The position numbers and the translations under genes were made by a program. From the NCBI GenBank assembly GCA_916700875.1, contig CAKAKS010000039.1:21508367-21572366 (forward strand): DNA of 64,000 bases, in the 5' to 3' direction. Each line of letters begins with the position of its first letter. Position 1 is the stretch's first letter. The stretch comes from Sebastes aleutianus. Taxonomy: Eukaryota; Chordata; Actinopteri; Perciformes; Sebastidae. This document shows positions 36,706 through 48,722 of this stretch, one piece after another. Under the pieces are notes generated by a model. The model searched no databases, had not been told where the DNA came from, and saw only the letters and a list, made by a program, of their open reading frames with translations.

Positions 36706-38248
36706 ACCTAAAAAAAAAAGTGATATTAAAAAAAAAAAAAATCCACACTGTTCTTGTTTCCCTCCCCTTCAACTAGAAGATCTTCTCTCATGCACAGTGC
36801 TGCACACTCTCACGCTGAGGCATCTGGGACTGGTTTACAAAATGAATCAGATGTTTTTTTCCAGAGACTTGAACAAATGCTAAAAAAGCCCCCTGAAGGT
36901 TTGTCGGGGTAAAGAGAAATGCCTTGCTCAAAGCTGCTGGTGCTCAGTAGACCTACAGTGTGTGTGTGCGTGTATGTATAAGGCCCACACTGAGCTGCTG
37001 CAGCTATTATGCAGCCTGCTGGAGAAATGGGAGGTCAAGCTGCAGGAGGGGGAAAAGCTTTTTTGGTAAACACGCGGGAGACACACAACACATGACATTA
37101 ATGCAATTAGAGAGGATGAATATAAAGGCTTTGATTCAGTGCTGTTGCATGACTGAATACCAATAACCTCTGACTTTTTCTTTATGTCAAACTTTTTAAA
37201 GCATTTAAAATGTCCATCTCTGGAGACACACTTTGGTATTAATGTAAGGAGAATTTTCTTTGCCCCCCTGCATATAAACAAAGAAGGCCTTAAAATTAAA
37301 TGTGTAGCCTGTAACTGAGAGGATCTAGCTGGTAATTTAGACCAATGACAGTATAAAGTAACCCGATGTTAAGCTTACATATGATATACATATATTTTCT
37401 TTGTGTATTTGTTTTTATATGAATCCAAACAGCATTAAGAGTTTGACCAGGACGTTATGTGAGAAGTTAGTCTGTCATAATGATGGAGAATTAAAGCAAA
37501 CAACTTTCAGTCCCTGCATGCAATTTGCAGAATTGGCTTCATAATACTAAATGAATTATAAAACATTAAGGTTGTGATGTTCGTTGAGATGTTTGGCGTT
37601 TGTGCGCTTTTTCACAATTATGTAAAAATGACGCCGCGCCACCAATTAGCCTTTTCTCTGCTATAATAATCTGAATTAAAGCTATTTTAAGGAAACAAGT
37701 GGCCTTTATGTGTTCTCAAATCCCCTCCTTATTTATTTTTTTCGCTGCCATTATCGAGAGATAATGTGTGATGGTAATAAATGAGGAAAATATAGCCTAT
37801 TAAATGTGGCACTGCAGAAAGTGTACAAGGCAATATTAGTGTAATCGTAGGTTAACAATTAAGGACCAAACCAAATCAGTATTAGTAGCCTATTAAATTA
37901 CCACGCCTGAACTATATTTTAAAGAGATGAAACGAAATATTTCTATAAAGTATAATATCTCACTCCGCCCTCCTCTTTCTCTCTCTTTCTCGCTCTTTCT
38001 TATTTTCCGGCCTAATTAACTCATTAATTATGACACGAGACATAACTCGTGTCGTGTCGCAGTTGCACAACATGATGTCGGCCACATCCTCACCCAGGAA
38101 GAGGATTACATTTATTAAAAATAAAATATAAAAACGATACAAACTATGCAAATCACAAGATTTAAGATTCCCCAAAACCAATAATCTTTTAGCAGCTATA
38201 AAGTTTCTCGCTGTCAGGAGGTCACATTTTGAAATTTGAAAATGTAAT

Positions 38249-38342
38249 TGCTCAAAATAATAATAATAATAATAATAATTATTATTATAATAATAATTAT
38301 TATTATTATTATTATTATAATAATAATAATAATAATAATAAT
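38249..38342. repeat. Inverted (AAT)n/(ATT)n microsatellite
   Basis: Alternating blocks of ATA and TTA triplets form self-complementary tracts, so the sequence can form a hairpin. It lies 1.5 kb upstream of the alx4 ATG. Open frames through it encode only Ile or Tyr/Asn runs and are not genes. Confidence 0.9.
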
Positions 38343-38987
38343 AGGCTACCAGTTTACTGGTTTGGGCCCAGTGCACGTGCAGCCTCTCCGGTGTAGTCTC
38401 GTGCGCCACCGGCACCTCTCTGGCTGTGCAGGTATTCATTAACGAGACTTTTCACTGTATTCTTCATTGGTTTATTAGTAAATGTCTGCTATTAACTTCT
38501 ATTTCCAATATAATGAGTTTAAATTTGGCTGCGACCCCAACTTTTGTTTACACATTTTATGTTGTGGCTTTTTAATATGAGGAGAAGTTCGACCTATTTT
38601 CATTTTATTCCGGGTGTTTTTGCTGCAGTTTATTTCAGTCGATTTAATGCATTCACGTCTCTGTAGATGGGTTAAGCTTTTGTCTGCATTATTATCTGCA
38701 TATCAATATCATATCCAGTGTGTGATTGACACAAACAAGCAGAGACATGTCAGCTCTTTATTTGTCAGTTGATATTAATTTCTACATTTTACACAAGTGG
38801 AAAAATTAGTGAAACATTTATTTACCTTTTCTAAAACATATTTCATATTGATATTGACTTTGATTTATAAATAATCTCAGTTGATTTTTTTCAGACAAAC
38901 ATTTGATGTAGATATGATGAGATTTATTTGTTTAGCTAATTGTGTGCACAGGGTATTAAAGTGGACACATTGCATGCACATACACTT

Positions 38988-39345
38988 TAGAGCTGCAAAT
39001 ATTAATTGATTTGTTGTCAACTATTACATTTATTGCCAACTTTTTGAAAATTGATAAATCGGTTTGAGTAATTCTTTAAGAGAAAAAAAGGTAAAAATTC
39101 TCTGATACCAGCTTCTTAAATGTGAATATTTTCTGGTTTCTTTACTCCTCTATGACAGTAAACTGAATATCTTTCAGTTCTGGACAAAACAAAACATTTG
39201 AAGAAGTCATCTTGGGCTTTGGGAAACACTGATCAACATTTTTCAATATTTTCTGACATTTTATAGACCAAACAACTAATCGATTAATCGAGAAAATAAT
39301 CAACAGATTAATCGATAATGAAAATAATCGTTTGTTGCAGCCCTA
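38988..39345 (-). mobile_element. hAT-like MITE, 'GCTGCAACTAACGATTA' family
   Basis: Starts TAGAGCTGCAAATATTAAT and ends ATCGTTTGTTGCAGCCCTA. The interior contains ATGTGAATATTTTCTGG, CTATGACAGTAAACTGAAT and CATTTTATAGACC. Flanking 8-mers do not match. Confidence 0.82.
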
Positions 39346-39692
39346 CTTGCTTTGTCCTTGAAGCAAACTCTTAAATTCACTCACCAGGAAGTCCCCTCAA
39401 ATGGACTATTTGACCACCAAAATCCATTTAACTTTAAGTTATGAACAACAACTATCACTTAACAACAACAGTTGTACAGTCGATTAAAGAGCTATACCAA
39501 GTGCCACGCGTTGGACGAGGTTTCTGTACAACCTGGCAACCCGAATGATGTTCTTATTAATAGCTTATAACTGTTTTATGAAACATTAGTAATTTATTTA
39601 TTAGCCATTAATAATGCCACTTATTACAGTTTATAAAGCCTTTATAATGTGTGCTTTAAGAGGAAAAATATTTGTCCAACTCAAATTCCTGT

Positions 39693-40047
39693 TAGAGCTC
39701 CAACGATAATCGTTTAGTTGTCAACTATTAAATTAATCGACAACTATTTTTATAATTCATTAATTGGTTAGAGTCAAAAACAAAAACAATAGTAAAATTT
39801 CTCTGATTCCAGCTTCTTAAATGTGAATATTTTCTGGTTTCTTTACTCCTCTATGACAGTAAACTGAATGTCTTTCAGTTCTGGACAAAACAAGACATTT
39901 GAGGACGTCATCTTGGGCTTTAAGAAACACTGATCGACATTTTTCATAATTTACTGTTATTCTATAGACCAAACAACTAATCGAGAAATCGAGAAAAATA
40001 ATCAACAGATTAATCAGCAATGAAAATAATCGTTAGTTACAGCCCTA
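39693..40047 (-). mobile_element. hAT-like MITE, second copy in the same orientation
   Basis: Starts TAGAGCTCCAACGATAATC and ends CGTTAGTTACAGCCCTA. Closely similar to 38988-39345 over the internal region, only about 350 bases away. Confidence 0.82.
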
Positions 40048-41188
40048 ATAACAATAATAATGAGATTTGTCTGCTTATTATGAGAACATTTGGCAACAAC
40101 TATAAGAAATAAAGGGAGACTCTGAATTGGAATGAATTTCTTTTTCTTTCCGCCTTTGCTTCCTTTTTTCTGCAGAAAAAGCTGAGACAAACATTTTAAG
40201 ATAATAGTGTCACGATAAAGAAACTAGAAATTACAAGTCAAATGTTGTCACAGCTAAACAAGAGTGACAGACTTCTACTGTGAGTGCAGCGCAGGCCTCC
40301 CTTAATATAAACCACTCCACTGCTACGGGCTAAAGTCTCAGCTGTCACAGATAGACATCACTCATGCGTGGCATTCTCTCTAAAAGGTTTCCACTAAATG
40401 GCGACTTGTCTGTTTAACTTCCAGCAGGAACCATGACCAGGTATTCGCTGCTGAGGGGACGGGCTCAACTCCGAGCCGCTGGGGTTTATGTTGGCACGGC
40501 CTCCATGTGTATCAGCAGCAGGGTCCCTGAACCTCCTCTGGCTATGAGTTCCTTGTATGGGAGGCGTGGCGGTGCGGGTAATGGGCTGGAGAAAGTGCTG
40601 TAGGTTAGACTTTATGTCTCAGCGATGCCATGCTCAGTTTGGCTGTGGGAAAGGCCATGGCAGGCATGGGAGATGGGAAGCACGTAGCCTATATGTTGTT
40701 GTTGTTATGGGAACATAAGAAATGGCATTTCTGTAAAAACAGCACATGTATGGAAACTTTCTAACGCTGACAATCAAAGTCTGTAGTCGTGTGTGTAAGA
40801 TTTTAATATTGCTGTGCAGATGTTCACATGTCATTCAGCAGGAACACGTCACAGTTGGACTTGTTCGCTGTGATGCCCAGTTTCGTTCACAATTGGGAAT
40901 TTTAAGTAATTAGAGGAATGTTGGGAATTCATAAACTAGCTCAGCCTCCTCCTCAAATCACGGCTGCAGATCAGATCTGTCATTTGTCCCAAAGTGTATT
41001 TTAGGATGATGTTTCTCGGTGTCCTGCTGTAGCAGTGTCCTTTCCCTTTATCCTCTCCTGTGGCTGCAGGTTACGTTAAAGGATAGTTTAACATTTTTTC
41101 AAACCCATCTTCAAACAACACTCACATGCCCATACATACGTTGAAACAGTTTTTGATTTCTCTAATTGTTCCTACTCTCTAAACGAAA

Positions 41189-41890
41189 TTGCTACCTAAT
41201 GTGATTTCAAGTGGCGTTCAGACAGAACAGTCCTGTGTTCAAGCTGTGCTGCAGTCGTGTTTCCATTCAGGTGTCAAGCAAATCTTAAGCAAACTTTTGA
41301 GATGTTGCAAAAAAACGATCAATCGATGCGAATTAGGCCCGTTTCCATCAACTGGTTTGGAGCGAATAAACTCAGCTACATTGTAGTTTGGTCAGAAGTT
41401 GGCGCTACAGGCTACACATGGCTGTAATCCGCCAGCAAACAGAGTACAAGAAGTAGAGGTTGTAAACTGAAAACAAAACAACTCGGCTTGGCCATCTAAC
41501 CATCTACGAGAGAAAAATGGAGAGAGATGTCTTCAGGAATTTGTTTCAATTTGGCGTGTTTTAATTGTTCTTCCATGTCAGCTATTGTCGGTCATGTTTT
41601 ATATTGTCTAGAGACAAAGACAAGCATTCGCACGTTATGGGAATATCCAAGAAGACAGCGGAAACAGCTGATCAGTCATGTGAGTTAAATGTTCGATAAG
41701 GTCAGAATTTATTTGGCAAAGGCGTTTCCATAACCCATTTAGTGCATCAACTCTTTTGATAAAAGGAAGAACCACCTCAAGTGAGCATAAAAACTTTTTT
41801 CGCAATTAAGGTAGTTTTTGACGTTTCCATCCAGCTTTTCTAATGTGATACTTCAAAATGTGCATAAAAACGTGAATAAAAATATGGTAA
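41189..41890. repeat. Probable dispersed repeat
   Basis: Inverted wording around GTTTCCATTCAGGTG (about 41260) and TTTCCATCCAGCTTTTC (about 41822), with AAAACG/GAATAAA motifs, suggests a degraded DNA transposon. Termini and target duplication were not identified. Confidence 0.35.
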
Positions 41891-43339
41891 GTGAGACAAA
41901 AAATATGATCCAGGAAGGCCGGTTTTAGTAATGTAGATGCTGAAAAACTGCACAGCAGGTTATAATACTATGAGACATAATTTAACAACTCTGGTTATCA
42001 CAGTGACAATCATTATATATTTTGTTGCGAGGTACATGGTTGCAATACAGTTTCCAAATCTTAAAATAATCCTTGGGGAATGTGCACTTGCATTTATTTG
42101 ATTGGCCAACGCATCTTTTTGCCAGATGATGCTGAATTGCAGCAAAAATTTAGCCTGATTTAACTTTTTTTTTGCCAGAATACTCTGCAGTGTTACCCCT
42201 TTTAAATGTGAAATTCCCTCTTTGCGTTTCTGTGGACAGTGTTTCTTCAATGAGCCATGGTGGAGGGATAGTAACATGAAGTGGCCTTCACAAGAATCTA
42301 TTCAAACCAGTGTAGAGACTAGAAGCAAGCAAGAGATCAAAAAGGGTTTCAATTTACATATGGGAATGTGTGTGTTGCTACAAAAAAACAAACAAACGTG
42401 AAACTATCTTTTGACTCATAGCTGCTCTTGAAAAATGTAACACACGGGTGTGACTGCCGTTACTGATTGTGGATGTGAAGCGTTGGATTTGTTGTGCTTT
42501 TTATTTGTGCAACTTTACACATAAACAGAGGCAAAAGTTCTTGTGTTAATAAGATGAAGTTACATCTCCGGCCTCAGCCTGCGAAGAGCTTGTTCCATCC
42601 ACAAAACTGTTGATCTGTTGCCACGGCAACAAGACGATGAGCCTCGAATATCTTGCCGCAATATTTATCAGCATGTGGTATGAACGCACAATCCTTCAAA
42701 CCACATACATTTTTGTATACATGGCTGCACTCACAATCGTTGCCACATTACTTTATATACTGCTCTGGTGTCCGTCTGAGTTAGAGAAACCTCTCCATGT
42801 CTCACCTGTGGACAAACCATCAGCTGGGGATTTATACAGGCAGGTTATTATTAGAAGAAGGCCTCTGCATCTCTGACTCTGTGTGTGTGAGTGTGTGTGT
42901 GTGTGAGAGAGAATAAAAGAGACACCAGATTTTTATGTGTAGCTTTAAATTGGTTTCACATGAGCAGGGCACACACTGCATCAGCAGATTCTCTGATCAA
43001 ATTAAGCAGAGATGAGGGGAAGAAAAAAGAGGCAGCGGTTGTACTGATGTATAATTCAATAAACAGGACCAAGCAGGGGCATACAGAGGGGATGCTGTAC
43101 TGCCTTCATCTCTCGGCTCTTTATCTGGTTTAGACACGGACAGTTAACCCGTGAGCGGCATACACCTCCATCCATCATCACTGCAGCAGCAGCCGACACT
43201 CTGGAGTCACTAAAGTGAATATAAATACATAGGAGCACGGATGTAGAGAGTTATAATGTACTTGATCTTACTTTATTAACCCATGCAAACTATTTTGATA
43301 TCCTTTTTGTAACATATATCATAACAGAACTGAAAGAAC

Positions 43340-44073
43340 TAGTTGATTCATTTATTAGTCGATCGCCTGAAAACTGTTTTGAATACTTCGTTAATCGTTT
43401 TGGTTGTCTGCTTTTCTTCATCTTATGTGATAATAAACTAAATATTTTTAAAAAGATTTGCACTGTTGGCTGGACAAAACAAGTCATTTGAAGATGTCAC
43501 CTTGCTTTTTTGGACATTTTAATGGGCAGTTTTACCTATTTTCTGACATTTTAAAGGGACTGTATGTAACTTTATCCAACGTATAAATCGTTTTTTATTG
43601 CCAATGTGTGGACAGGTTGTAACCTAACCTAAAATATTAGACCTTCCGCGACTTTTTGGGTTTCCTCTATCAGCCTGGAGACTGCTTTTATTGTGAAGAA
43701 CCCGGGCCCGTTTTTCCGGGAAAATCCGACAGATGTGACGGTCACGAGTGCCTTAGCCCTAGCTAACATTCAGTTAGAAATGAAGTACGCTTACACCAAC
43801 AAACGACCAGTCCCACCCACAACTCAGACTCTAACACAAACTCCACGGAAGCACAAAAAAAACAAAGTCATATCTAGTCTCGTGTCCGTAGTGCGAGCAC
43901 AAGCGCGAGCAACAAGATGCTGACTGTCGTTGACTTAACGACCACAGGTGTCACTGTTAACAAACAATTTCTGATTCTTACATAGAGTCTCTTTATAGTA
44001 AAAAGCTTAAACAATTGAAAAAATTATTGTCAGATTAATCTATAATGAAAATAATTGTTAGTTGCTGCCCTAG
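43340..44073 (-). mobile_element. hAT-like MITE split by another MITE
   Basis: Outer parts 43340-43551 and 43999-44073 carry the reversed family signature (AAACAAGTCATTTGAAGATG, TTTTCTGACATTT; ATAATTGTTAGTTGCTGCCC). They are interrupted by a different element at about 43555-43995. Confidence 0.7.
43555..43995. mobile_element. MITE with AAGGGACTGTATGTAA ends, nested
   Basis: The left end AAGGGACTGTATGTAAC and right end TTACATAGAGTCTCTT are inverted repeats. Flanks are consistent with a short TTA duplication. The interior includes GACTTAACGACCACAGGTGT near the right end. Confidence 0.6.
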
Positions 44074-44230
44074 ATCATAATAGACAGCTATGGATTTTAT
44101 AAAAAAAAAATTTTACTTTTACTTTTTGTGCTGATGTTTTATTCTCTTGTGTTTTTCAGAAATGTAATTAATTCATTTTAAGGTTAGGATTATTCATTAT
44201 CACTCACTACTGTTATTTAGTAGTTATTTA

Positions 44231-44631
44231 AAGATGAAATGATTAGCCAACTAAATTAATTGACAACTGTTCAGATAATCGATTGTTTCAGTTGTTTTTC
44301 CAAGGAAAAATGTCAAACATTCATTCCTTCAAGTTGATTAATGTGATGATATCTGCTGTTCTTTGTCATATATGATAGTTAACTGAATATTTTGGGGGGT
44401 TTTGGACTCTTTGTCGAACAAAACAAGCAATTTGAAGATGTAAACTTGTGGTCTTGGTAGTTAAAAATAAATAAATTAAATAATAAATTAATAAAATAAA
44501 GAGCATTTTTCACTGTTTTATACACAAAACAATTCAATAGTTAATCCAGAATCAATTTTTTTCGCATTCTGATTCTTAAAGAAAATAATCTGCAGATTAA
44601 TCGATTTTGAAAATAATCATTACTTGCAGCC
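44231..44631 (-). mobile_element. Degraded hAT-like MITE, 'GCTGCAACTAACGATTA' family
   Basis: Has AATTGACAACTGTTCAGATA, TAACTGAATATTTTGGGG, AACAAAACAAGCAATTTG and GATTAATCGATTTTGAAAAT. An AT-rich expansion at 44462-44500 interrupts it. Confidence 0.7.
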
Positions 44632-44689
44632 AGATTATTATTACTATTATTACCATTATTCAAATAATAGAAACAAGAGAGGGTCATAC

Positions 44690-44806
44690 TGCAAAGGACG
44701 GAGGGTTTTGTATCCTGTACAGATTGTAAAGACCCCCGAGGCAAATTTATGAATTGTGATATTGGGCTTTATAAATAAAATTGACTTGACTTGACTTGAC
44801 TTGAAA
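44690..44806 (+). repeat. Retroelement tail with (TTGAC)n microsatellite
   Basis: GATTGTAAAGACCCCCGAGG and TATTGGGCTTTATAAATAAA lead into five TTGAC units at about 44781-44804. It is the same 3' end as 17190-17255. Confidence 0.75.
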
Positions 44807-46254
44807 TACCACACAACATTGTTGTGTCCAGAGAATTATATCACGTTAGATCAAGCCAGATTCACTGTCCTCCTTACTGAACTGTAATATTCATCTACAA
44901 CCATTCTGCAAAATATAATCAATTTAACATTGAGAGAAAATAGTCCATAAAATCAAGGCTTTTATCACCTCGGAGGAACACTTGATTAATGCATATTACA
45001 AAGGGATTGTGCTAAAAATAGATGAAACATTTTACATGTGGAAGCTTGGATGTGGAATATATTTATCGCTCCACAGTGTTAACATATTCATGGAGGTGCC
45101 TCGCTCTAATAACGCAAAAATTGAAGCAGCACTCATGATTGTTCAAACGCGGGACATATGGAAGACTTCAGAGGCGGAGGCTGAACAGTTGTGGACACAT
45201 GCTGCAAATATCACAGGAGATCAGACACACACACACACAGTAACAGTAATGTATTCCAAAAGAAGAAACATCTCTGCTCTGGTGTTAAATGTCTTTTATA
45301 TTGAGCGATAGTTGATGACAGCTATAGGGCATCTTTGCCAAGATCAGTCGCTGCAAACGAACACAGGAGATAATGAAGATAATGAGTCTCTCTCTATTAA
45401 TGCTGTGCAAATTGATTGCAGACAGAAAATGTGCCATCTGCCAAGCATTCTGGAAAGATTAAACTAATGTCCTGTAATTTTGACGTTTAATATCGTTGGA
45501 AAAAGCCAGATGTGCTTTGTTCCCAAATCATCTCGAAAAGCAACGATAAAGGCATCTTACGCCACAATTTTACATGTCTACTACTGAAATTATTGTATTC
45601 TAATACCTTCCTCATCTCGCTGTTAGTCAGATAAGATTGCATACTATTTGTAGACACAAATCTCAGTGGTTTCTAGCTGCTGCAGTGCATCTTCTGAGTG
45701 ATTTCATACAAAGACACATTCAAGGCCAGCCTCTAATGCGAGTCAAATGCTCTCTTTCTGAAAATAGCACTTGTTGCATTTCCATGTACTGATGTTTATT
45801 GTTTACCCTTGACCTAATTTACAATAAGTACTCTTGAACATGATGACTTTTTTTTTCAACAAGGCAAAATTACCTGGAGGACTGATTACACTTCAAACCT
45901 GCATACTTTCAGATCATTATGAAATAAGCTGCTGACGATGGCGGACCGCTCCGCGGATATCTGAAGTCTAAATTATTATAATTGAGCCTAACAAGAGTAT
46001 CTATAGTGTACATGTCAGTACAGTATTTCTGCAGGCAAAATGGAGTTCATTTAATTAGATGTAACACGGCTTGCATTGTATCTAAACAGTGTAATTGCCC
46101 AATTACATTTGACTTGGGTTTGTAGAAGCTTAGAACTAAATAAACAGGAAATTACACTCCACCATGAGCTCTAGTCTCTCCTTCTCACAATATGTTAGTC
46201 CTGATATCATGGGAAGGCGTATAAATAGCACAACATTACAAGGACATTCTGCGT

Positions 46255-47065
46255 TTCATGAGAACGCATTTTAGCCCTTTCGCTTGTTATTTGTACGCCA
46301 CGCAACCAAGCTATGGTAACGGCCGTAGTTAGATTTAAGCAACAAAACCACAAGTTTTGTTAAATGCTGAGGCTTTGTCACGGCGGTCAGCGTTTGGCGC
46401 CGCCACACACGGCACCCTTTGGCGACGGTATGAAACACATCAGGCATCCGCAGATGCCGCAAATACTCTGGATTTGTCCAACAAACATAAGGCTTTCATC
46501 CAGGAGACTGCTGTTCGTGTCTCGTGCATCACGTTACAATCAGCTGTCCGTTCATGTCCCATGTTCACAGCATTCAGTGTCATTTACACTGTACAAACGT
46601 AGTAGTTCCAAGCCCAAAATCTAAATGTCCTAAACCTAACCATAGTGGTTTTCTTGCCTAATCCTAAGAAAGTGTATTTGTTTAATTCACAACATTAAGC
46701 CCATGTTTACATGTGACCGAAAATACGCACAAAAACAACATAACAGAAGTACGGAAAACACGTCACAAAAAAACACGTCACCAATGTAACTTCAAAACAA
46801 CTCTTTGGGACACACTGGCCTCCTGGTTTAAAGTCCTGTGTTTGTTGAACCCATCCACCTCCCCCTCCTCGTCAGCCATAAGTGGTCTTTCTCTCTTTCT
46901 GTTCTACATCACTAGCTCTAAGCGTGGCCTATTTATGCGGTTGCGTTTACATTACAGTCAATGCAGACTACATGGCATAGAAATGACACTCCAAAAGCAA
47001 AAGCGGCATTCTTATTGCATGGGAAATGTCATGCGAATGTCATTCATACACCAATTAGTGCAACT
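46255..47065 (-). repeat. Dispersed repeat, reverse copy of the insert at 16677-17188
   Basis: Both ends match the inverted ends of the intron 2 copy (TTTGTACGCCACGC near 46292; ATGCGAATGTCATTCATAC near 47034). The interior has CCTAAACCTAACC and CATCCACCTCC shared with that family. It is longer than the other copy, so one of them has an internal insertion or deletion. Confidence 0.55.
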
Positions 47066-48722
47066 GGGTTGGTTATGTTTTAAAAGTCTGAAATTAATTA
47101 CATTTTATTCATAGCATGTGAATATCCGTATATTAGCCACTGCTGTCCTCTCCAGACCATCCAAGGTAATAGCCAAAAATACAGCAACCTTATTTTTCTA
47201 CGCAGGTCTCCACTATCTGCCCGTTTGATACAGTTTTAGCAAGTGTTTGGATTGTAACGGAACACCATGTGTGCGCTGACCCGGCCTGATCTTCCCACAG
47301 CAGTGTCTGGACCAGACGAGGCGATGTGCGCAGAGACGCAGCACCAAAACAAAACAAACGGGTCTGAGGGAACATGTCTGTCGATCCAGGGTTCAGCGCA
47401 GCCACACAGGGCTCAGGGAGGACTCCTATCTAGATGGGGAAAGAGCCACATTCCCCTGAAATGAGCTTCTCTGGGATGAAAGCCTTGTGTGAGCTCCCCA
47501 GATGACCCACGACCCCGTCTGTATTTGTGCAGGGGGGAGCCCTGATCCTGGGTTCTCTGCCTCCCTGCCAGGATCCTGGGGAGTCGGGTTGGGGTGGCCT
47601 GACAAGCCCACCATTCTGCCCTCGGGTGTTTTGCTTTTGGGGTAAAGAGAGACCCTCAGATGAGCCGGCACTGTCACACTAGTAACCTTTCACCCCAGGA
47701 GTTTCAGAGGTGGGCCGTTCCTGGAGCGCCGTGCTATCCCATGTCAGTGTTTGCAACACACTAATATTTCAACAAATCTTGAGATCTGTTGTCAGTGTTT
47801 TGCTTCAAAACACACTTTGATATTTTAATATTGGCTGAAAATCACATGTATCTGAGGTCATATCGCAGTCATGTGATTTTAGCATATTGCACAGGCAGCA
47901 TGATGCCCACTTTACTTGCCAGTAGCCGAGAAGAGCCTGGCTTGTTTCAGCAAACTGGAGGCTATCTCTAGAAAATCAGATCTGTGCGAGGAGGCGAGGA
48001 GAGAAGCTGTCATCAGAAACCGGTTTGCTCCTTTAATGTCAGAGACTGTGCGCTGACATCATCACACCCAACAGCCGCTGATAACTCGCTCGAGGGATGC
48101 GAGGAGCAGAGCTTCAGGTCAGAAAAATACTTTTATACCCGAACCTGATGGTGATACATTTGAAAAGGAAGGATGCTCAAAGTTCAACAGCAGCGGTCAA
48201 TGTGCATTTTCGGGCATGAGCACAGTGTACACCGGGACTACGATGGCTAACCTCTGCCCTACCCCTTAGGCTTTGCAGGATGTCAGAGTCAGCCCCAAAC
48301 ACGTCCAATTACAAACAAACACAGATGCCCCAAATTCCACTTTCACTTGAAACAGTCGGTTGACCCCCCTTTCCCCTCTGTTCAGGTTACCTCTACCCAC
48401 TCTCACCCTCGGGCCAACGTTAATCCAATAGAGAGCTCGCTTTAAAGGAGGTTGAACAGGAGGACACTGTGGGTGACTGGTTGACTCACCCAGCCTCCCC
48501 CCCTCCCCCCACCCCCCCCCCCACCAGCCTGCATATGTTCAGAGGAGGGACATAAGGATAGAGTGCATCTTGACCCGATCGTTATCGTTACCGTGACCCA
48601 CCCCAGGTCACCTACACGTCCTTCCAGCTCTGAATCAAGACAGTTTTCCCCTCATAATCAGTTCTATATTTTTTCCCTGTAACCTTTAAGAGCAGAGGTA
48701 TTTCCGGTATTTTACTGTTCAT

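Noticed and set aside
37960..38439. 159-residue minus-strand frame with Tyr/Asn runs
   Set aside because: It is created by reading through the (AAT)n/(ATT)n microsatellite.
46357..47114. Several overlapping plus-strand frames of 80-133 residues
   Set aside because: All fall within a dispersed repeat also present in intron 2 and have no coding signature.
48500..48521. C-rich run (CCCCTCCCCCCACCCC) as a possible G-quadruplex promoter
   Set aside because: It is a simple low-complexity tract without nearby transcription signals; not enough to call a regulatory site.
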